Positions 52,452 through 61,150 are shown, counted from the first letter of the stretch. The stretch is DNA of 64,000 nucleotides from Sva-07 sp963717385 (GCA_963717385.1 CAVQWE010000017.1:62001-126000), one strand, 5' to 3'. Numbers and translations: made by a program. Notes: generated by a model not told the origin, from the sequence alone.

Positions 52452-52607
52452 TCAGTCGGGGAGATCGAGGAGTTCGTTGTCTTCGAAGCGATGGCGACCA
52501 TCGCGGTAGAAGACCTCGCCGATGATCGCCGAGGCGACGGCACCGCTCATGATCACCACGACGGGGATCAGGAACAGGACGATCACGATGGCGATGGCAC
52601 CTGGCAT
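52452..52607 (-). CDS. 51-residue small membrane protein
   Basis: A short frame from ATG 52607 to TGA 52452. One hydrophobic helix, AIAIVIVLFLIPVVVIMSGA, is followed by a charged tail with VFYRDGRHRF and an acidic end ELLDLPD. Codon use is strongly GC3-biased, as in the neighbours. It lies five bases after the tag stop on the same strand and so is probably the last gene of that operon. Function unknown; single-helix regulators of transporters look like this. Confidence 0.6.
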   Translation of the reverse strand: MPGAIAIVIVLFLIPVVVIMSGAVASAIIGEVFYRDGRHRFEDNELLDLPD

Positions 52608-52611
52608 GTCG

Positions 52612-53196
52612 TCAGGATACTGCGCCGACCTGCCGGTGGCGAAAGCAGGTCGTGATGTGATCGTTGACCATCCCGGTGGCCTGCATGAACGCGTAACAGA
52701 TGGTCGGCCCGACGAAGCTGAACCCGCGTCGCTTCAGGTCACTGCTCATCAGGCGAGAACGATCGGTCTCCGCCGGCACCGACGACATGTCCGGCCACGC
52801 ATTCTCGATGACCTGCCCGTCGGTGAAGCTCCACAGGTGGCCGACCGGGTCGTCGAGGTCGAGCCAGGCCTGCGCGTTGCGAATCGAGGCCACCACCTTC
52901 GCCCGGTTGCGCACGATGCCCTCGTCGGCCAGCAGCCGTGCGACATCCGCATCGCCGTAGCGGGCGATCACTGCCGGGTCGAAGCCGCTGTAGGCACGTC
53001 GATACCCCTCGAGCTTGCGCAGAATGGTGGACCACGACAGCCCGGCCTGCGCCCCTTCGAGGATCAAGAACTCGAAGAGCACCAACGGATCGCGTTGAGC
53101 AACACCCCAGATCTCGTCGTGATAGCGAAGGTAGGCATCGCCGATGCCGGGTCCGCCGGTGAGCGCCCAATCGCAACGCCCGAGCGGGTCGCTCAC
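52612..53196 (-). CDS. tag: DNA-3-methyladenine glycosylase I
   Basis: A 194-residue Tag enzyme. CDWALTGGPG with the zinc-type Cys, YHDEIWGV, AGLSWSTILRKLEGYRRAYSG (the helix-hairpin region), SSDLKRRGFSFVGPTICYAF, and GMVNDHITTCFRH with the C-terminal His/Cys ligands. It removes 3-methyladenine from DNA. GTG start overlapping the RidA stop as GTGA. Confidence 0.95.
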   Translation of the reverse strand: MSDPLGRCDWALTGGPGIGDAYLRYHDEIWGVAQRDPLVLFEFLILEGAQAGLSWSTILRKLEGYRRAYSGFDPAVIARYGDADVARLLADEGIVRNRAKVVASIRNAQAWLDLDDPVGHLWSFTDGQVIENAWPDMSSVPAETDRSRLMSSDLKRRGFSFVGPTICYAFMQATGMVNDHITTCFRHRQVGAVS

Positions 53197-53546
53197 CCCT
53201 GCGGCACGTACGCCCAGGCCTCGACCTCGACGAGGAAGTTGCCAGGCAGTCCGGCAACGCCGACCGTGGACCGAGCCGGTCGATGAGCCCCGAGGGCGTC
53301 AGCGTAGGCCTCGTTGAACGCCGCGAAGTTCTCCATGTCGGTCAGGAAGCAGGTGGTCTTGACGACATCGGCCAGCGTCGCTCCGACGGTGGCGAGCTGC
53401 GCGGCGACGTTCGCCATGGTCTGGGTGGTCTCGGCGCGCACCCCACCGTCGACCTTCACACCATCGAGCATGCCTCCTTGGCCTGACACGATGACGAAAT
53501 CGCCGGCGCGGACGACGGGGGTGTAGGGACCAAGCGGCTTGCTCAT
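53193..53546 (-). CDS. RidA-family (YjgF/UK114) protein
   Basis: A 117-residue trimeric-fold protein from ATG 53546. VIVSGQGGM, a VKTTCFLTDMENFAAFNEAY core and ARSTVGVAGLPG (with the conserved arginine) are present. RidA proteins hydrolyse reactive enamine or imine intermediates from PLP enzymes. Here it sits upstream of tag and near a PLP decarboxylase. Confidence 0.9.
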   Translation of the reverse strand: MSKPLGPYTPVVRAGDFVIVSGQGGMLDGVKVDGGVRAETTQTMANVAAQLATVGATLADVVKTTCFLTDMENFAAFNEAYADALGAHRPARSTVGVAGLPGNFLVEVEAWAYVPQG

Positions 53547-53612
53547 GGCGCCAACGGTAGCCGCAGTGCGGCGACCAACAGCCCCTCTGGCCCACCGGTA
53601 TCGTCGTAGGAG

Positions 53613-54515
53613 ATGTCTCCCACGCCTGACCGTCAGCCGTTCCAGATCTCCCGTCGCGGGTTCGTTGTGGGAATCGCCGCCACCGGCGTCCTCGCCGCCT
53701 GCGGCTCCGGTGACGACGACTCGTCCGACTCGTCCGATCCGGCCACATCCGAGCTCACCTTCGGCCCCTTCGTGCTCGCCCAGCGCTTTCCCCAAGACGT
53801 GCAGGAGCCGGGTCTACAGCGCCTGCCGATCAGCCTCGCCAACGCTGACGGCCGGATCATCTCCGATGGCCCCGACACACTGCGCGCGCAGGTCGACGAC
53901 GCAGACGGCAACTCGCTCGGCCTCAACATCTCGACCACGCGCCGCGACCTCGAGTCCGGCCCGTACTACAGCTTTCGAGTGCCGATCGAGACCCCGGGGA
54001 TCTACTACCTGCTCGTCGAGGGCGGCCCTGAGGGAGGCGCTGCGTTCCAGGTGATGGAGCCGGGTTCGGTGGCGGTGCCCGGCCCGGGCGACCCGATGCC
54101 CCCGTTCGATACACCGACCGTCGACGATGCACGCGGCGTGGATCCGATCTGCACCCGAACGCCCGATCCCTGCCCGTTCCACGACGTCACGCTCACCGAG
54201 GCACTGCTGGCCGGCAAGCCGGTTGCCTACCTGGTCGGCACTCCGGCGTTCTGCCAGACGGGCACGTGCGCACCTGCGCTCGAATCGATGATCTCCGTGC
54301 AGGACCGCTTCGGCGACACCTTCACCTGGGTGCACGCCGAGGTCTACACCGACAACACCGCGACCATTCCCACCGATGCGGTGGCCGCAGCAGATCTCAG
54401 TTTCGAGCCGGCCCTGTTCCTGATCGACACCGATGGCGCAGTGATCGAGCGCCTCGACGCTGTGTGGGACGAGAGCGAACTCGTCGAAGCGCTCGAGCGC
54501 GCTGCGCTGGCCTGA
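53613..54515 (+). CDS. Tat-type lipoprotein with thioredoxin-like C-terminal region
   Basis: A 300-residue protein. ISRRGFVVGIAATGVLAACG is a twin-arginine signal (SRRGF) joined to a lipobox (LAAC). An N-terminal beta domain (about 45-150) is followed by a thioredoxin-like part with AYLVGTPAFCQTGTCAPALE (two cysteines, CxxxxC), FTWVHAEVYTD and FEPALFLIDTDGAVIERLD. The Cys pair spacing is not the classical CxxC, so a redox role is uncertain. TATCGT shortly before the ATG is a possible -10. Confidence 0.72.
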   Translation: MSPTPDRQPFQISRRGFVVGIAATGVLAACGSGDDDSSDSSDPATSELTFGPFVLAQRFPQDVQEPGLQRLPISLANADGRIISDGPDTLRAQVDDADGNSLGLNISTTRRDLESGPYYSFRVPIETPGIYYLLVEGGPEGGAAFQVMEPGSVAVPGPGDPMPPFDTPTVDDARGVDPICTRTPDPCPFHDVTLTEALLAGKPVAYLVGTPAFCQTGTCAPALESMISVQDRFGDTFTWVHAEVYTDNTATIPTDAVAAADLSFEPALFLIDTDGAVIERLDAVWDESELVEALERAALA

Positions 54516-54526
54516 TCAGCAACGAT

Positions 54527-54856
54527 TCAGGAGAAGCTGGAGCCGCAGCCGCACGTGCGCGACGCGTTCGGGTTCGTGATGGCGAAACCCGACTGGTCGA
54601 GGCCGTCTTTGTAGTCGAGCGTCGCGCCTTCGAGCAGCTGCGCCGACGCCGGGTCGACAACGACCTTGACGATCCCGTCGTCTCCGTAGGTCGCCTGGTT
54701 GTCGTCGGCAGCGATGTCGCCGTCGAAGAACATCTCGTACGAGAACCCGCTGCAGCCACCCGGTCGGACAGCGACGCGAAGCGCCAGATCCTCGGCGCCT
54801 TCGTCGGCGAGCAACTGTCGAACTTTGACGGCAGCAGTGTCGGTGAGCGTGATCAT
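54527..54856 (-). CDS. Iron-sulfur cluster insertion/assembly protein (ErpA/IscA family)
   Basis: A 109-residue A-type carrier with the three cysteines Cys35 (VRPGGCSGFSY), Cys102 and Cys104 (RTCGCGSSFS). GLDQSGFAITNPNA is the family tail. It passes Fe-S clusters to apoproteins. AGGAGG before the ATG at 54856 marks the start. It is downstream of a SufR-like regulator and near Mrp. Confidence 0.93.
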   Translation of the reverse strand: MITLTDTAAVKVRQLLADEGAEDLALRVAVRPGGCSGFSYEMFFDGDIAADDNQATYGDDGIVKVVVDPASAQLLEGATLDYKDGLDQSGFAITNPNASRTCGCGSSFS

Positions 54857-54886
54857 TCGGAACCTCCTGGTTGCAGATGTTTCAAT

Positions 54887-55567
54887 TTAGCGCGAAGCCA
54901 CCGTGACACGACACGGTGTACGACTGGTGAGCGTGCAGAACTCTTCGACCTCGGCGTCACCCATCTGGGCGACGAACCCGGCCACGAGGCCGCGATGCAA
55001 CCCGCAGACGAGTTCGGGGTGTTGTTCGGCGAGTTCGGCGAACGGGCAATGACCGAACGCGACGACGGCCGCATCGGGGTCGCCGGCGACGTCGCTGACC
55101 ACCGGGTCGAAGCCGAGCCGGTCGAGATCGGACACGACCGCTTCGAGCGTCGAGGGAGCCTGTTCGTAGGGCATGGCTCGTGCGACGCCCTCGCTGCGCC
55201 CGACCGCTTCGGCGTCGTCACCGCTGGCGCGCAGGCGTGCCGCCATCGCCAAGACCATGCGTGCGAGCACCGGCATGGTGGGCGGTTCGAGACCGAGCGA
55301 CGGGGCGTTGGCGGCGATCGAGTACCGGTGCTGCGGCCGGCCGACATCGCCACGTCCACCGACCTCGACTTCGAGCAGCCCGGCCTCACGCATGCGCTCG
55401 AGATGAGGGCGCACCGTGTTGGGGTGCAGGTCGAGCGACTCGGAGATGTCGGAGGTCGCCAAGGGCTGCGACGACCGTGCCAGTTCGAGATAGATCGCAT
55501 ACCGCGTGTTGTCGCCCAGTGCCTTGAGCAGGTCGAGCTGCGGCGGGGTGCGGGTGTCGCGATCCAC
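54887..55567 (-). CDS. SufR-like winged-helix regulator with C-terminal cysteines
   Basis: A 226-residue protein with GTG start. An ArsR/DeoR-like winged helix (about 10-85; LKALGDNTRYAIYLELARSS, TVRPHLERMREAGLLEVE) precedes an effector domain. That domain carries FGHCPFAELAEQHPELVCGL and EEFCTLTSRTPCRV, four cysteines spaced as in SufR-type Fe-S-sensing repressors. It is divergent from Mrp and followed by the ErpA-family gene, so Fe-S homeostasis control is the likely job. The ligand was not demonstrated. Confidence 0.8.
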   Translation of the reverse strand: MDRDTRTPPQLDLLKALGDNTRYAIYLELARSSQPLATSDISESLDLHPNTVRPHLERMREAGLLEVEVGGRGDVGRPQHRYSIAANAPSLGLEPPTMPVLARMVLAMAARLRASGDDAEAVGRSEGVARAMPYEQAPSTLEAVVSDLDRLGFDPVVSDVAGDPDAAVVAFGHCPFAELAEQHPELVCGLHRGLVAGFVAQMGDAEVEEFCTLTSRTPCRVTVASR

Positions 55568-55594
55568 GTCCGGAGATTACACGGTTTTGGCCGG

Positions 55595-55610
55595 TAAAAT
55601 GCCAGACATG
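55595..55610 (+). promoter_or_regulatory. Leaderless promoter -10 of the Mrp gene
   Basis: TAAAAT at 55595-55600, seven bases, then ATG 55608. This decides the start in favour of 55608 rather than the ATG inside the hexamer at 55599. The overlapping TTTTGGCCGGTAAAA (55585-55599) is nearly symmetrical and could bind the adjacent SufR-like protein. Confidence 0.5.
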
Positions 55611-56816
55611 CCCGCCGACACCACCGCAACCGTGTCCGCTCCGCCCACCGTCGGCGAGGTGATGGAAGCGCTCGGCAGCGTGATCGATCCCGAACTCGGC
55701 GCCGACATCGTCACCCTCGGCATGGTGCCGTCGGTCGACATCTCCACCGACGGGGTCGTCACCGTCGGGGTCAAGCTCACGATCAGGGGATGCCCCTTGC
55801 GGGCGGAGATCAAGCGCGAAGTCGAAGCCAAGGTGTCGGTGCACCCTGGGGTCACCGACGTCAAGATCTCCTGGGGCGAGATGAACGCCGACGAACGCAC
55901 CGAGGTGATGACCAAGGCCCGCTGGAACGCCCGCCAGAACGCTCCCGACACCGAGATCCCGCTGACGTGCAAGGTGCTGGCGATCGCCAGCGGCAAGGGC
56001 GGCGTCGGCAAGAGCTCGGTCACGGTCAATCTGGCCGCTGCCCTCGCCCGAGCCGGCCACACGGTCGGGGTCCTCGACGCCGACATCTGGGGCTTCTCGG
56101 TGCCCCGCCTGCTCGGCATCTCCGACCGGATGGAAGCCCACAAGGTCGAGGGTTCCGACAAACCGAAAATCGTGCCGAACGAGCGCTCCGTCGGCGACGG
56201 GATCCTCAAGGTGGTCTCGACCGGGTTCCTCGTCGACGAGGACACCGCCCTGATGTGGCGCGGCCTGATGCTCACCAAAGCGGTCGAACAGTTCCTCCGC
56301 GATGTGCAGTGGGGCGAGCTCGACTACCTGCTGATCGACATGCCACCCGGCACCGGCGACGTGCAGATGGGACTCGCCCGGATGCTGCCCAACACCGAGT
56401 TGATCGTGGTCACCACCCCAGCACTCGCCGCGCAGAAGGTCGCCCAGCGCGCCGCCGACATGGCGCAGCGCAGCTTCCTCAAGGTGATCGGCGTGATCGA
56501 GAACATGAGCGCCTTCACCTGCGACCACGGCGAGTCGTATGCCCTGTTCGGCTCCGGAGGTGGCACGGCGCTCGCCGAGGCAATCGACGCACCGCTGCTC
56601 GGCAAGGTGCCACTCGAAGCAGCTGTAGCTGCAGGTGGCGACGCTGGCGAACCGGTGTCGCTCGACGGCACCGGCGCAGCCGCCGACGAGTTCCGTTCGA
56701 TCGCCGAGCAGATCCTCACCACGATCGCACCCCCGGCCCCGCCCGCCGATGTCGACATGGCCGGGTGCACCGCCCACGACTACGAAGCAGTCACCGCCGT
56801 CAGCGTCACCCGCTGA
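55608..56816 (+). CDS. Mrp/NBP35-family Fe-S carrier ATPase
   Basis: About 402 residues. The N-terminal DUF59 (MIP18-like) domain (VMEALGSVIDPELGADIVTL) contains the GCPL cysteine loop. The deviant Walker A is ASGKGGVGKSSVTVNLA. LLIDMPPGTGDVQM is the Walker B-type loop. The later NMSAFTCDHGESYALFG shows one cysteine where ApbC has CxxC, as is common in actinobacterial members. Mrp proteins bind and hand on Fe-S clusters. Confidence 0.92.
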   Translation: MPADTTATVSAPPTVGEVMEALGSVIDPELGADIVTLGMVPSVDISTDGVVTVGVKLTIRGCPLRAEIKREVEAKVSVHPGVTDVKISWGEMNADERTEVMTKARWNARQNAPDTEIPLTCKVLAIASGKGGVGKSSVTVNLAAALARAGHTVGVLDADIWGFSVPRLLGISDRMEAHKVEGSDKPKIVPNERSVGDGILKVVSTGFLVDEDTALMWRGLMLTKAVEQFLRDVQWGELDYLLIDMPPGTGDVQMGLARMLPNTELIVVTTPALAAQKVAQRAADMAQRSFLKVIGVIENMSAFTCDHGESYALFGSGGGTALAEAIDAPLLGKVPLEAAVAAGGDAGEPVSLDGTGAAADEFRSIAEQILTTIAPPAPPADVDMAGCTAHDYEAVTAVSVTR

Positions 56817-56850
56817 CCCGTAACGATTGGTGTCAGACACATCTCGAACG

Positions 56851-57702
56851 TCACAACGTCGTCGTAGTCGGCGTCGCCGGGCATGGCGACTGCCGACGAT
56901 GCGCCCATCGGAGGTCGCGGCGGATCTTCGGCAGGATGCACGGAGGCCGCTCGATGGCGGCACCGGCGGCCAACGCCGCTGCCGCCGTTGCGTGCGGTTC
57001 GAGGAACCGAAGATTGGCCATCGTCGGCGGCATCATCATCAGCTCGCCGTCCGCCTGCATCCGCAGTGCGTCGGCGGGCGAACCCACAGACTGTCGACGG
57101 TTTCCTTGTCGTCGTGCAATGGCACCTGGTCGAGTCGGCATCTCGGCGAGGAAGAAGCGGGTGTCGAATCGGCGCTGCTCGCCGATCGGCGTGATCCAGT
57201 GGTCGACGTAGTGCGTGGTCGACAGATCGAGCACCAGATCGTCGCGGCGGCACAGGGCCACCAACGACAGCGAGCTGTCGTGGTCGTGGATCTCGTAGCG
57301 ATCCTCGTTGCGCAGCACCAGCGGGCCACCGTCGCGTCGTTCGGCCAGCAGCACACCGGCTTCTTCGAAACACTCACGCACGGCAGCGACCCAGTACGCC
57401 AGCCCCCCATGGTCGATGCCCAGCTGCTCGCTCGCTGCGGCATCGTCGAGCCCACGACAGAACGGGGCGATGTCGTCGGCGCCGTCGACGCCGTCGACTC
57501 GACCGCCCGGAAAGACATACATGCCGGCACCGAAGACGGCATTGGCAGTGCGGCGCAGCATGAAGACCTCGACGCCGGGCTCTCCGTCGATGGCATCACG
57601 CACCAGCATCACCGTCGCTGCCGGCTTCACGGGGACGAGCTCCGGGTCGATCGGCGCAGTGGTCGACGCGGTGGTCGCAGGGTTGGTCGACGAGGAGGTC
57701 AT
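56851..57702 (-). CDS. Nudix-family hydrolase (C-terminal half frame-disturbed)
   Basis: From ATG 57702, about 280 residues. VKPAATVMLVRD and FMLRRTANAVFGAGMYVFPG lead to the Nudix-like region GGRVDGVDG and AAVRECFEEAGVLLAE (RExxEEAG). VDHWITPIGEQRRFDTRFFL is typical of the actinobacterial Nudix group near NUDT19/RNA-capping relatives. Around 57140-57070 the frame departs: the expected VPLHDDKETVDSLWV is in another frame, and returns at SPADALRMQADG. The C-terminus near 56900 is again doubtful (VAMPGDADYDDVV in a third frame), so the true end may be at or beyond 56851. The substrate is unknown. Confidence 0.72.
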   Translation of the reverse strand: MTSSSTNPATTASTTAPIDPELVPVKPAATVMLVRDAIDGEPGVEVFMLRRTANAVFGAGMYVFPGGRVDGVDGADDIAPFCRGLDDAAASEQLGIDHGGLAYWVAAVRECFEEAGVLLAERRDGGPLVLRNEDRYEIHDHDSSLSLVALCRRDDLVLDLSTTHYVDHWITPIGEQRRFDTRFFLAEMPTRPGAIARRQGNRRQSVGSPADALRMQADGELMMMPPTMANLRFLEPHATAAAALAAGAAIERPPCILPKIRRDLRWAHRRQSPCPATPTTTTL

Positions 57703-57771
57703 GCTCGGCCGACGGTAGCGAACACGATCGGTCACGTTTCGATCGGGCCGAAGAGTCCTACCGTAGAGGGC

Positions 57772-59064
57772 ATGAACCGCGTCCCGCTGACCGCACCGAA
57801 CCAACCCGTTGACGTGCTCGAACACATCACACCGGGCACCCAGATCATCGTGCCGCTCGGCAACGGTGAGGCAACTGCGGTGATGGAGCAGCTCGACGCA
57901 GCGGCCGCCGCCAACGACCCTCGGATCGACGAGGTGCGGGTGCACCAGATGCACGCCATCCACGATCGCCCGTACCTGCACGGCGAGTACGGGACCCGGC
58001 TCAAGCACATCTCGTACTTCTTGTCGCACGTGACTCGACCACACTTCGCCAGCGGTGCGATCGGATTGGTGCCGGCGCACTTCTCCGAGGTCTACGCCCT
58101 GATGCGGATGCGCACCGAGGACCCGTTGGTCGTCGCTGCAGCCTCACCGCCAGACCGCCACGGCTACTTCTCGCTGGGCGTGTCGGCCGACTACACGTCG
58201 AGCTTCATCGGCCGTGGGCGCTTCTTCCTCGAAGTCACCGACGAGATGCCCCGCACGTTCGGTCGCAACCAGGTCCACGTGTCACAGGTGGTCGGCTGGT
58301 GCCGAAGCGACCGTCAGCTCGTCGAGGTCGCTCCAGCCAAACCCGGCGACACCGACCGGCGCATCGCCGAACTCGTCGCCGAACGCATCCCCAACGGTGC
58401 CACCATCCAGACCGGCATCGGTGCCATCCCGAACGCGATCATGGCCTCGCTCGCCGACCACAAGGATCTCGGCGTCCACACCGAGCTGGTGTCCGACGGC
58501 GTGATCGACCTGATGGAATCGGGCGTGGTCAACGGTGTGCGCAAACGCCTCAACCGCACCAAGGTCGTGGGAACCTTCGCGCTCGGCACCCGCCGCCTCC
58601 ACGAGTTCCTGCACGAGAACACCGCGATCGAGCTCCACGCCGTGCGCTACGTGAACGACCCGCGCATCATCGCCAACGAACGAAACTTCGTGTCGATCAA
58701 CGCCACGCTCACCGTCGATTTCCTCGGCCAGTGCGCCTCCGAGACGATTGCCGGGCAGTACTTCTCGTCGTCGGGCGGCCAGAACGACTTCGCCCGCGGA
58801 GCCGTGTACTCCGAAGGCGGTCAGGGGTTCGTCGTGTCGCACTCGACCACCTCGCACGGCGCCTCGCGCATCGTGCCGCAACTCGCCGCAGGCGACGTGG
58901 TGACCACCCCGAAGAACACCGTCGACAAGATCGTGACCGAGTGGGGGGTGGCTGAACTGCGTGGACGATCGATCCGCGAGCGGACACGGGCGCTGATTGC
59001 GGTGGCACACCCCGATCATCGTGACGAGTTGAGCGCTCAGGCCAGAGCGCTGAGCTACCTCTGA
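57772..59064 (+). CDS. Acetyl-CoA hydrolase/4-hydroxybutyrate CoA-transferase-type enzyme
   Basis: A 430-residue class I-like CoA-transferase. An N-terminal Rossmann-like half (IIVPLGNGEATAVMEQL, FFLEVTDEMPRTFG) is joined to a C-terminal half with IQTGIGAIPNAIMASL, HTELVSDGVIDLM (catalytic Glu region) and YSEGGQGFVV. Such enzymes move CoA to acetate from butyryl, propionyl or hydroxybutyryl-CoA, or hydrolyse acetyl-CoA. TACCGT seven bases before the ATG suggests leaderless transcription. Divergent from the Nudix gene. Confidence 0.85.
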   Translation: MNRVPLTAPNQPVDVLEHITPGTQIIVPLGNGEATAVMEQLDAAAAANDPRIDEVRVHQMHAIHDRPYLHGEYGTRLKHISYFLSHVTRPHFASGAIGLVPAHFSEVYALMRMRTEDPLVVAAASPPDRHGYFSLGVSADYTSSFIGRGRFFLEVTDEMPRTFGRNQVHVSQVVGWCRSDRQLVEVAPAKPGDTDRRIAELVAERIPNGATIQTGIGAIPNAIMASLADHKDLGVHTELVSDGVIDLMESGVVNGVRKRLNRTKVVGTFALGTRRLHEFLHENTAIELHAVRYVNDPRIIANERNFVSINATLTVDFLGQCASETIAGQYFSSSGGQNDFARGAVYSEGGQGFVVSHSTTSHGASRIVPQLAAGDVVTTPKNTVDKIVTEWGVAELRGRSIRERTRALIAVAHPDHRDELSAQARALSYL

Positions 59065-59071
59065 GCGTCGC

Positions 59072-59947
59072 TCAGGCGGTGCCGGTCGACGACGTCTCGT
59101 CGACCGGGGCGTCCGCAGCATCGATCGCTGCGTTCGGGCGTGACCAGGCGTAGATCATCGCCCCACCGACGATGGCCGCCATCACGATGCCGACGACCTG
59201 CCAGTGGTCGGTCAGGAACACCGTGGCCTGCACTTGGCGCTCCTGCGCCCAGTCGGTGATCGGGTCGCCCTCTTCGCGGATGTCGACCCAGTAGAAGTAC
59301 CAGAGCAGGTAGAGACCCGACAGCGTGACGAAGACCGCAGCGATCCGGTCGACGTACTGCAAGCTGCCTCGCAGGATCTTGAGCAGGCCGGTGTTGGCCG
59401 AGGCGAGCGCAATCGTGAGCGCACTCACCAACAATGCCATCCCGGCTCCGTAGGCCAGCATGTTGCCGACGCCGGCAGCCAGGCCGTCGTTCCGCGTGGT
59501 GCTGAACACCGTGGCGATGAACAGCCCGATCGTGCAGCCGATCGACGCCACGGCGTAGGCAATGCCGTACACGAACATGGCGCCAACGGTCTGCTTGGGT
59601 CCCTCGCCGCCAGTGTCGAGCCGAGGAGTCATGAACGGCAACTTGTAGCCGAACAGCATGGCGACGCCGAGTACCAGCAGGGCCACGCCGATGCCACCGG
59701 TTGCATATTTGGCGTTCTCGTTGATCCAGTTGGTGAAGTTGTACGAGATGATTCCCGCCACCAGAGAACACCGACAGGAAACCGGTCGACACCGCTCGCT
59801 CACGATCACGGCGCGACGCATGGTGGCCCGTTGCGTACCCGGCATCGTGCCCTGGAGCCGAGGAAGTACATCAGGTAGGTCGGCAACAGGATGAACCCGC
59901 ACGGGATTCACCGCAGCCACCATCCCGCGGATGAACGACAGGCTCAT
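59072..59947 (-). CDS. CcdA-type thiol:disulfide transporter (N-terminus frame-disturbed)
   Basis: ATG 59947 overlaps the TlpA stop (ATGA). The first residues read MSLSFIRGMVAAVNP; then one extra base hides NPCGFILLPTYLMYFLG, the first conserved cysteine. Two more changes fall before 59760 (a piece STGFLSVFSGG is in another frame). From GIISYNFTNWINENA onward the frame is continuous to the end, with VYGIAYAVASIGCTIGLFIA (second cysteine) and several helices. About 290 residues. It carries reducing power across the membrane to extracytoplasmic thiol proteins such as the TlpA next door. Confidence 0.82.
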   Translation of the reverse strand: MSLSFIRGMVAAVNPVRVHPVADLPDVLPRLQGTMPGTQRATMRRAVIVSERCRPVSCRCSLVAGIISYNFTNWINENAKYATGGIGVALLVLGVAMLFGYKLPFMTPRLDTGGEGPKQTVGAMFVYGIAYAVASIGCTIGLFIATVFSTTRNDGLAAGVGNMLAYGAGMALLVSALTIALASANTGLLKILRGSLQYVDRIAAVFVTLSGLYLLWYFYWVDIREEGDPITDWAQERQVQATVFLTDHWQVVGIVMAAIVGGAMIYAWSRPNAAIDAADAPVDETSSTGTA

Positions 59948-60544
59948 GCGGCGCCTTCGTCGGCAGCGAGCAGGTCGGCGACCTTGCCTCGCAGTTGGTC
60001 GGCATCGAGCGGGCCGGTCTGCTCGACGATCGTGCCGTCGGAGGTGACGAACAGCGTGATCGGCAGTGCGGTGGCACCGATGGCGTCGGTGAGACTCGAC
60101 GAACTCGTCGTGGAACAGGTCGTATTCGACGCCGCGTTCGCCGGCAAATCGTTCCATCACCTCGATCGAGTCGAGGGTGTTGACCCCGATGAAACGAACG
60201 TCGTCGGTCTCGGCGTCGACCTCGGCGAAGTCGGGCAGTTCCTGGGCACACGGCGGACACGTGCAGTACCAGAGGTTGACCACGAGTGGCTCGCCGAGCA
60301 GGTCGGCGGTGGTGACGTCGTCGTCGTCGCGATCGAGCAGGACGACATCGGGGAACTGATCGCCCTGGACGTCGTCGTTGCCGAGACCGTCGTTGGGGAA
60401 CGTCACGACGGCACCCGGATCGGTGAGGGTGGCATCGATCGTCGAGTCGTCGTCGCCAGTGGGCTGTTGGACCCACACGACGATGCCGATCACGGCGACG
60501 GCCACGAGCAGCGAACCGACGAGGAGTCGGGGGCGGATCTTCAC
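59944..60544 (-). CDS. TlpA/ResA-like membrane-anchored thioredoxin (frame interrupted)
   Basis: GTG 60544 starts KIRPRLLVGSLLVAVAVIGI, an N-terminal anchor. The thioredoxin-fold carries VNLWYCTCPPCAQELPDFAE with redox pair CPPC. It ends in this frame at FHDEFVES, and near 60095 moves to DAIGATALPITLFVTSDGT (cis-Pro strand) and the end LLAADEGAA. About 195 residues. With the adjacent CcdA it would keep apocytochrome or other extracytoplasmic thiols reduced. Confidence 0.85.
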
Positions 60545-60640
60545 GCCACCGAGGCTACTGACACCTGCTGCGCCCGACCGATTCGCCCTGACGGTTGTTC
60601 GTATTCGTTCACCAGCAGACCATGCGCCCCGTTCGCGTGA

Positions 60641-60670
60641 CACTTCGGATGCAGGGGGTCATCCGAAGTG
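60641..60670 (-). terminator. Terminator-like hairpin after the WhiB gene
   Basis: CACTTCGGATG and CATCCGAAGTG form a perfect 11-bp stem about 16 bases past the WhiB stop on the minus strand. It lies in the gap before the TlpA-like gene. There is no T-run. Confidence 0.6.
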
Positions 60671-60685
60671 CCACACAAACGTGAA

Positions 60686-61150
60686 CTAGGCAACGGCGAC
60701 GGGTACCTCGACGGGACCGAGTTCGTCGATCACCATCTCGGGCCGAGGATGCTTGGGCGGACGCCCGCACGGACGCTTGTTGGCGATGATCCGCCCGCCG
60801 GACAGCAGCTCACCGCCCCACACTCCCCACGGCTCCTCGCGTTCGAGTGCGCCGGCGAGGCACTCGACCGACAGCGGGCACAGCCCGCACATCGCCTTTG
60901 CTCTGGCGATGTCGATCACGTTGTCGGAGAAGAACAACGCGCTGAGCGTGCCGTGGCCGTCGGCGCAGCGTGCGACCACGCGGCGCGCCGGCTCCTCGCC
61001 GGGCGGTCTCGGACTGTCGGGTTCTCGCGGCTCGAGCAGTGCCGAGTCGCCAGGTTCGATGAGCTTGGAGTCGTACATGGTGCTGTGTTCCTGATCGAAG
61101 TGATTGACGGTGGATGCAGTGACGGGGGCTGGGGCCTCGGTGAGGGTCAT
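60686..61150 (-). CDS. WhiB-family Fe-S transcriptional regulator
   Basis: A 154-residue WhiB-like protein. Cluster ligands are Cys62, Cys88, Cys91 and Cys97 (the latter three in AMCGLCPLSVECL). The turn GVWGG at 109-113 and a basic tail KRPCGRPPKHPRP (125-137, AT-hook-like) complete the family plan. An extra N-terminal 55 residues is unusual. WhiB proteins bind the sigma factor through the cluster domain and sense oxygen or NO. GAAAGG precedes the ATG. Followed by a terminator hairpin. Confidence 0.93.
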   Translation of the reverse strand: MTLTEAPAPVTASTVNHFDQEHSTMYDSKLIEPGDSALLEPREPDSPRPPGEEPARRVVARCADGHGTLSALFFSDNVIDIARAKAMCGLCPLSVECLAGALEREEPWGVWGGELLSGGRIIANKRPCGRPPKHPRPEMVIDELGPVEVPVAVA

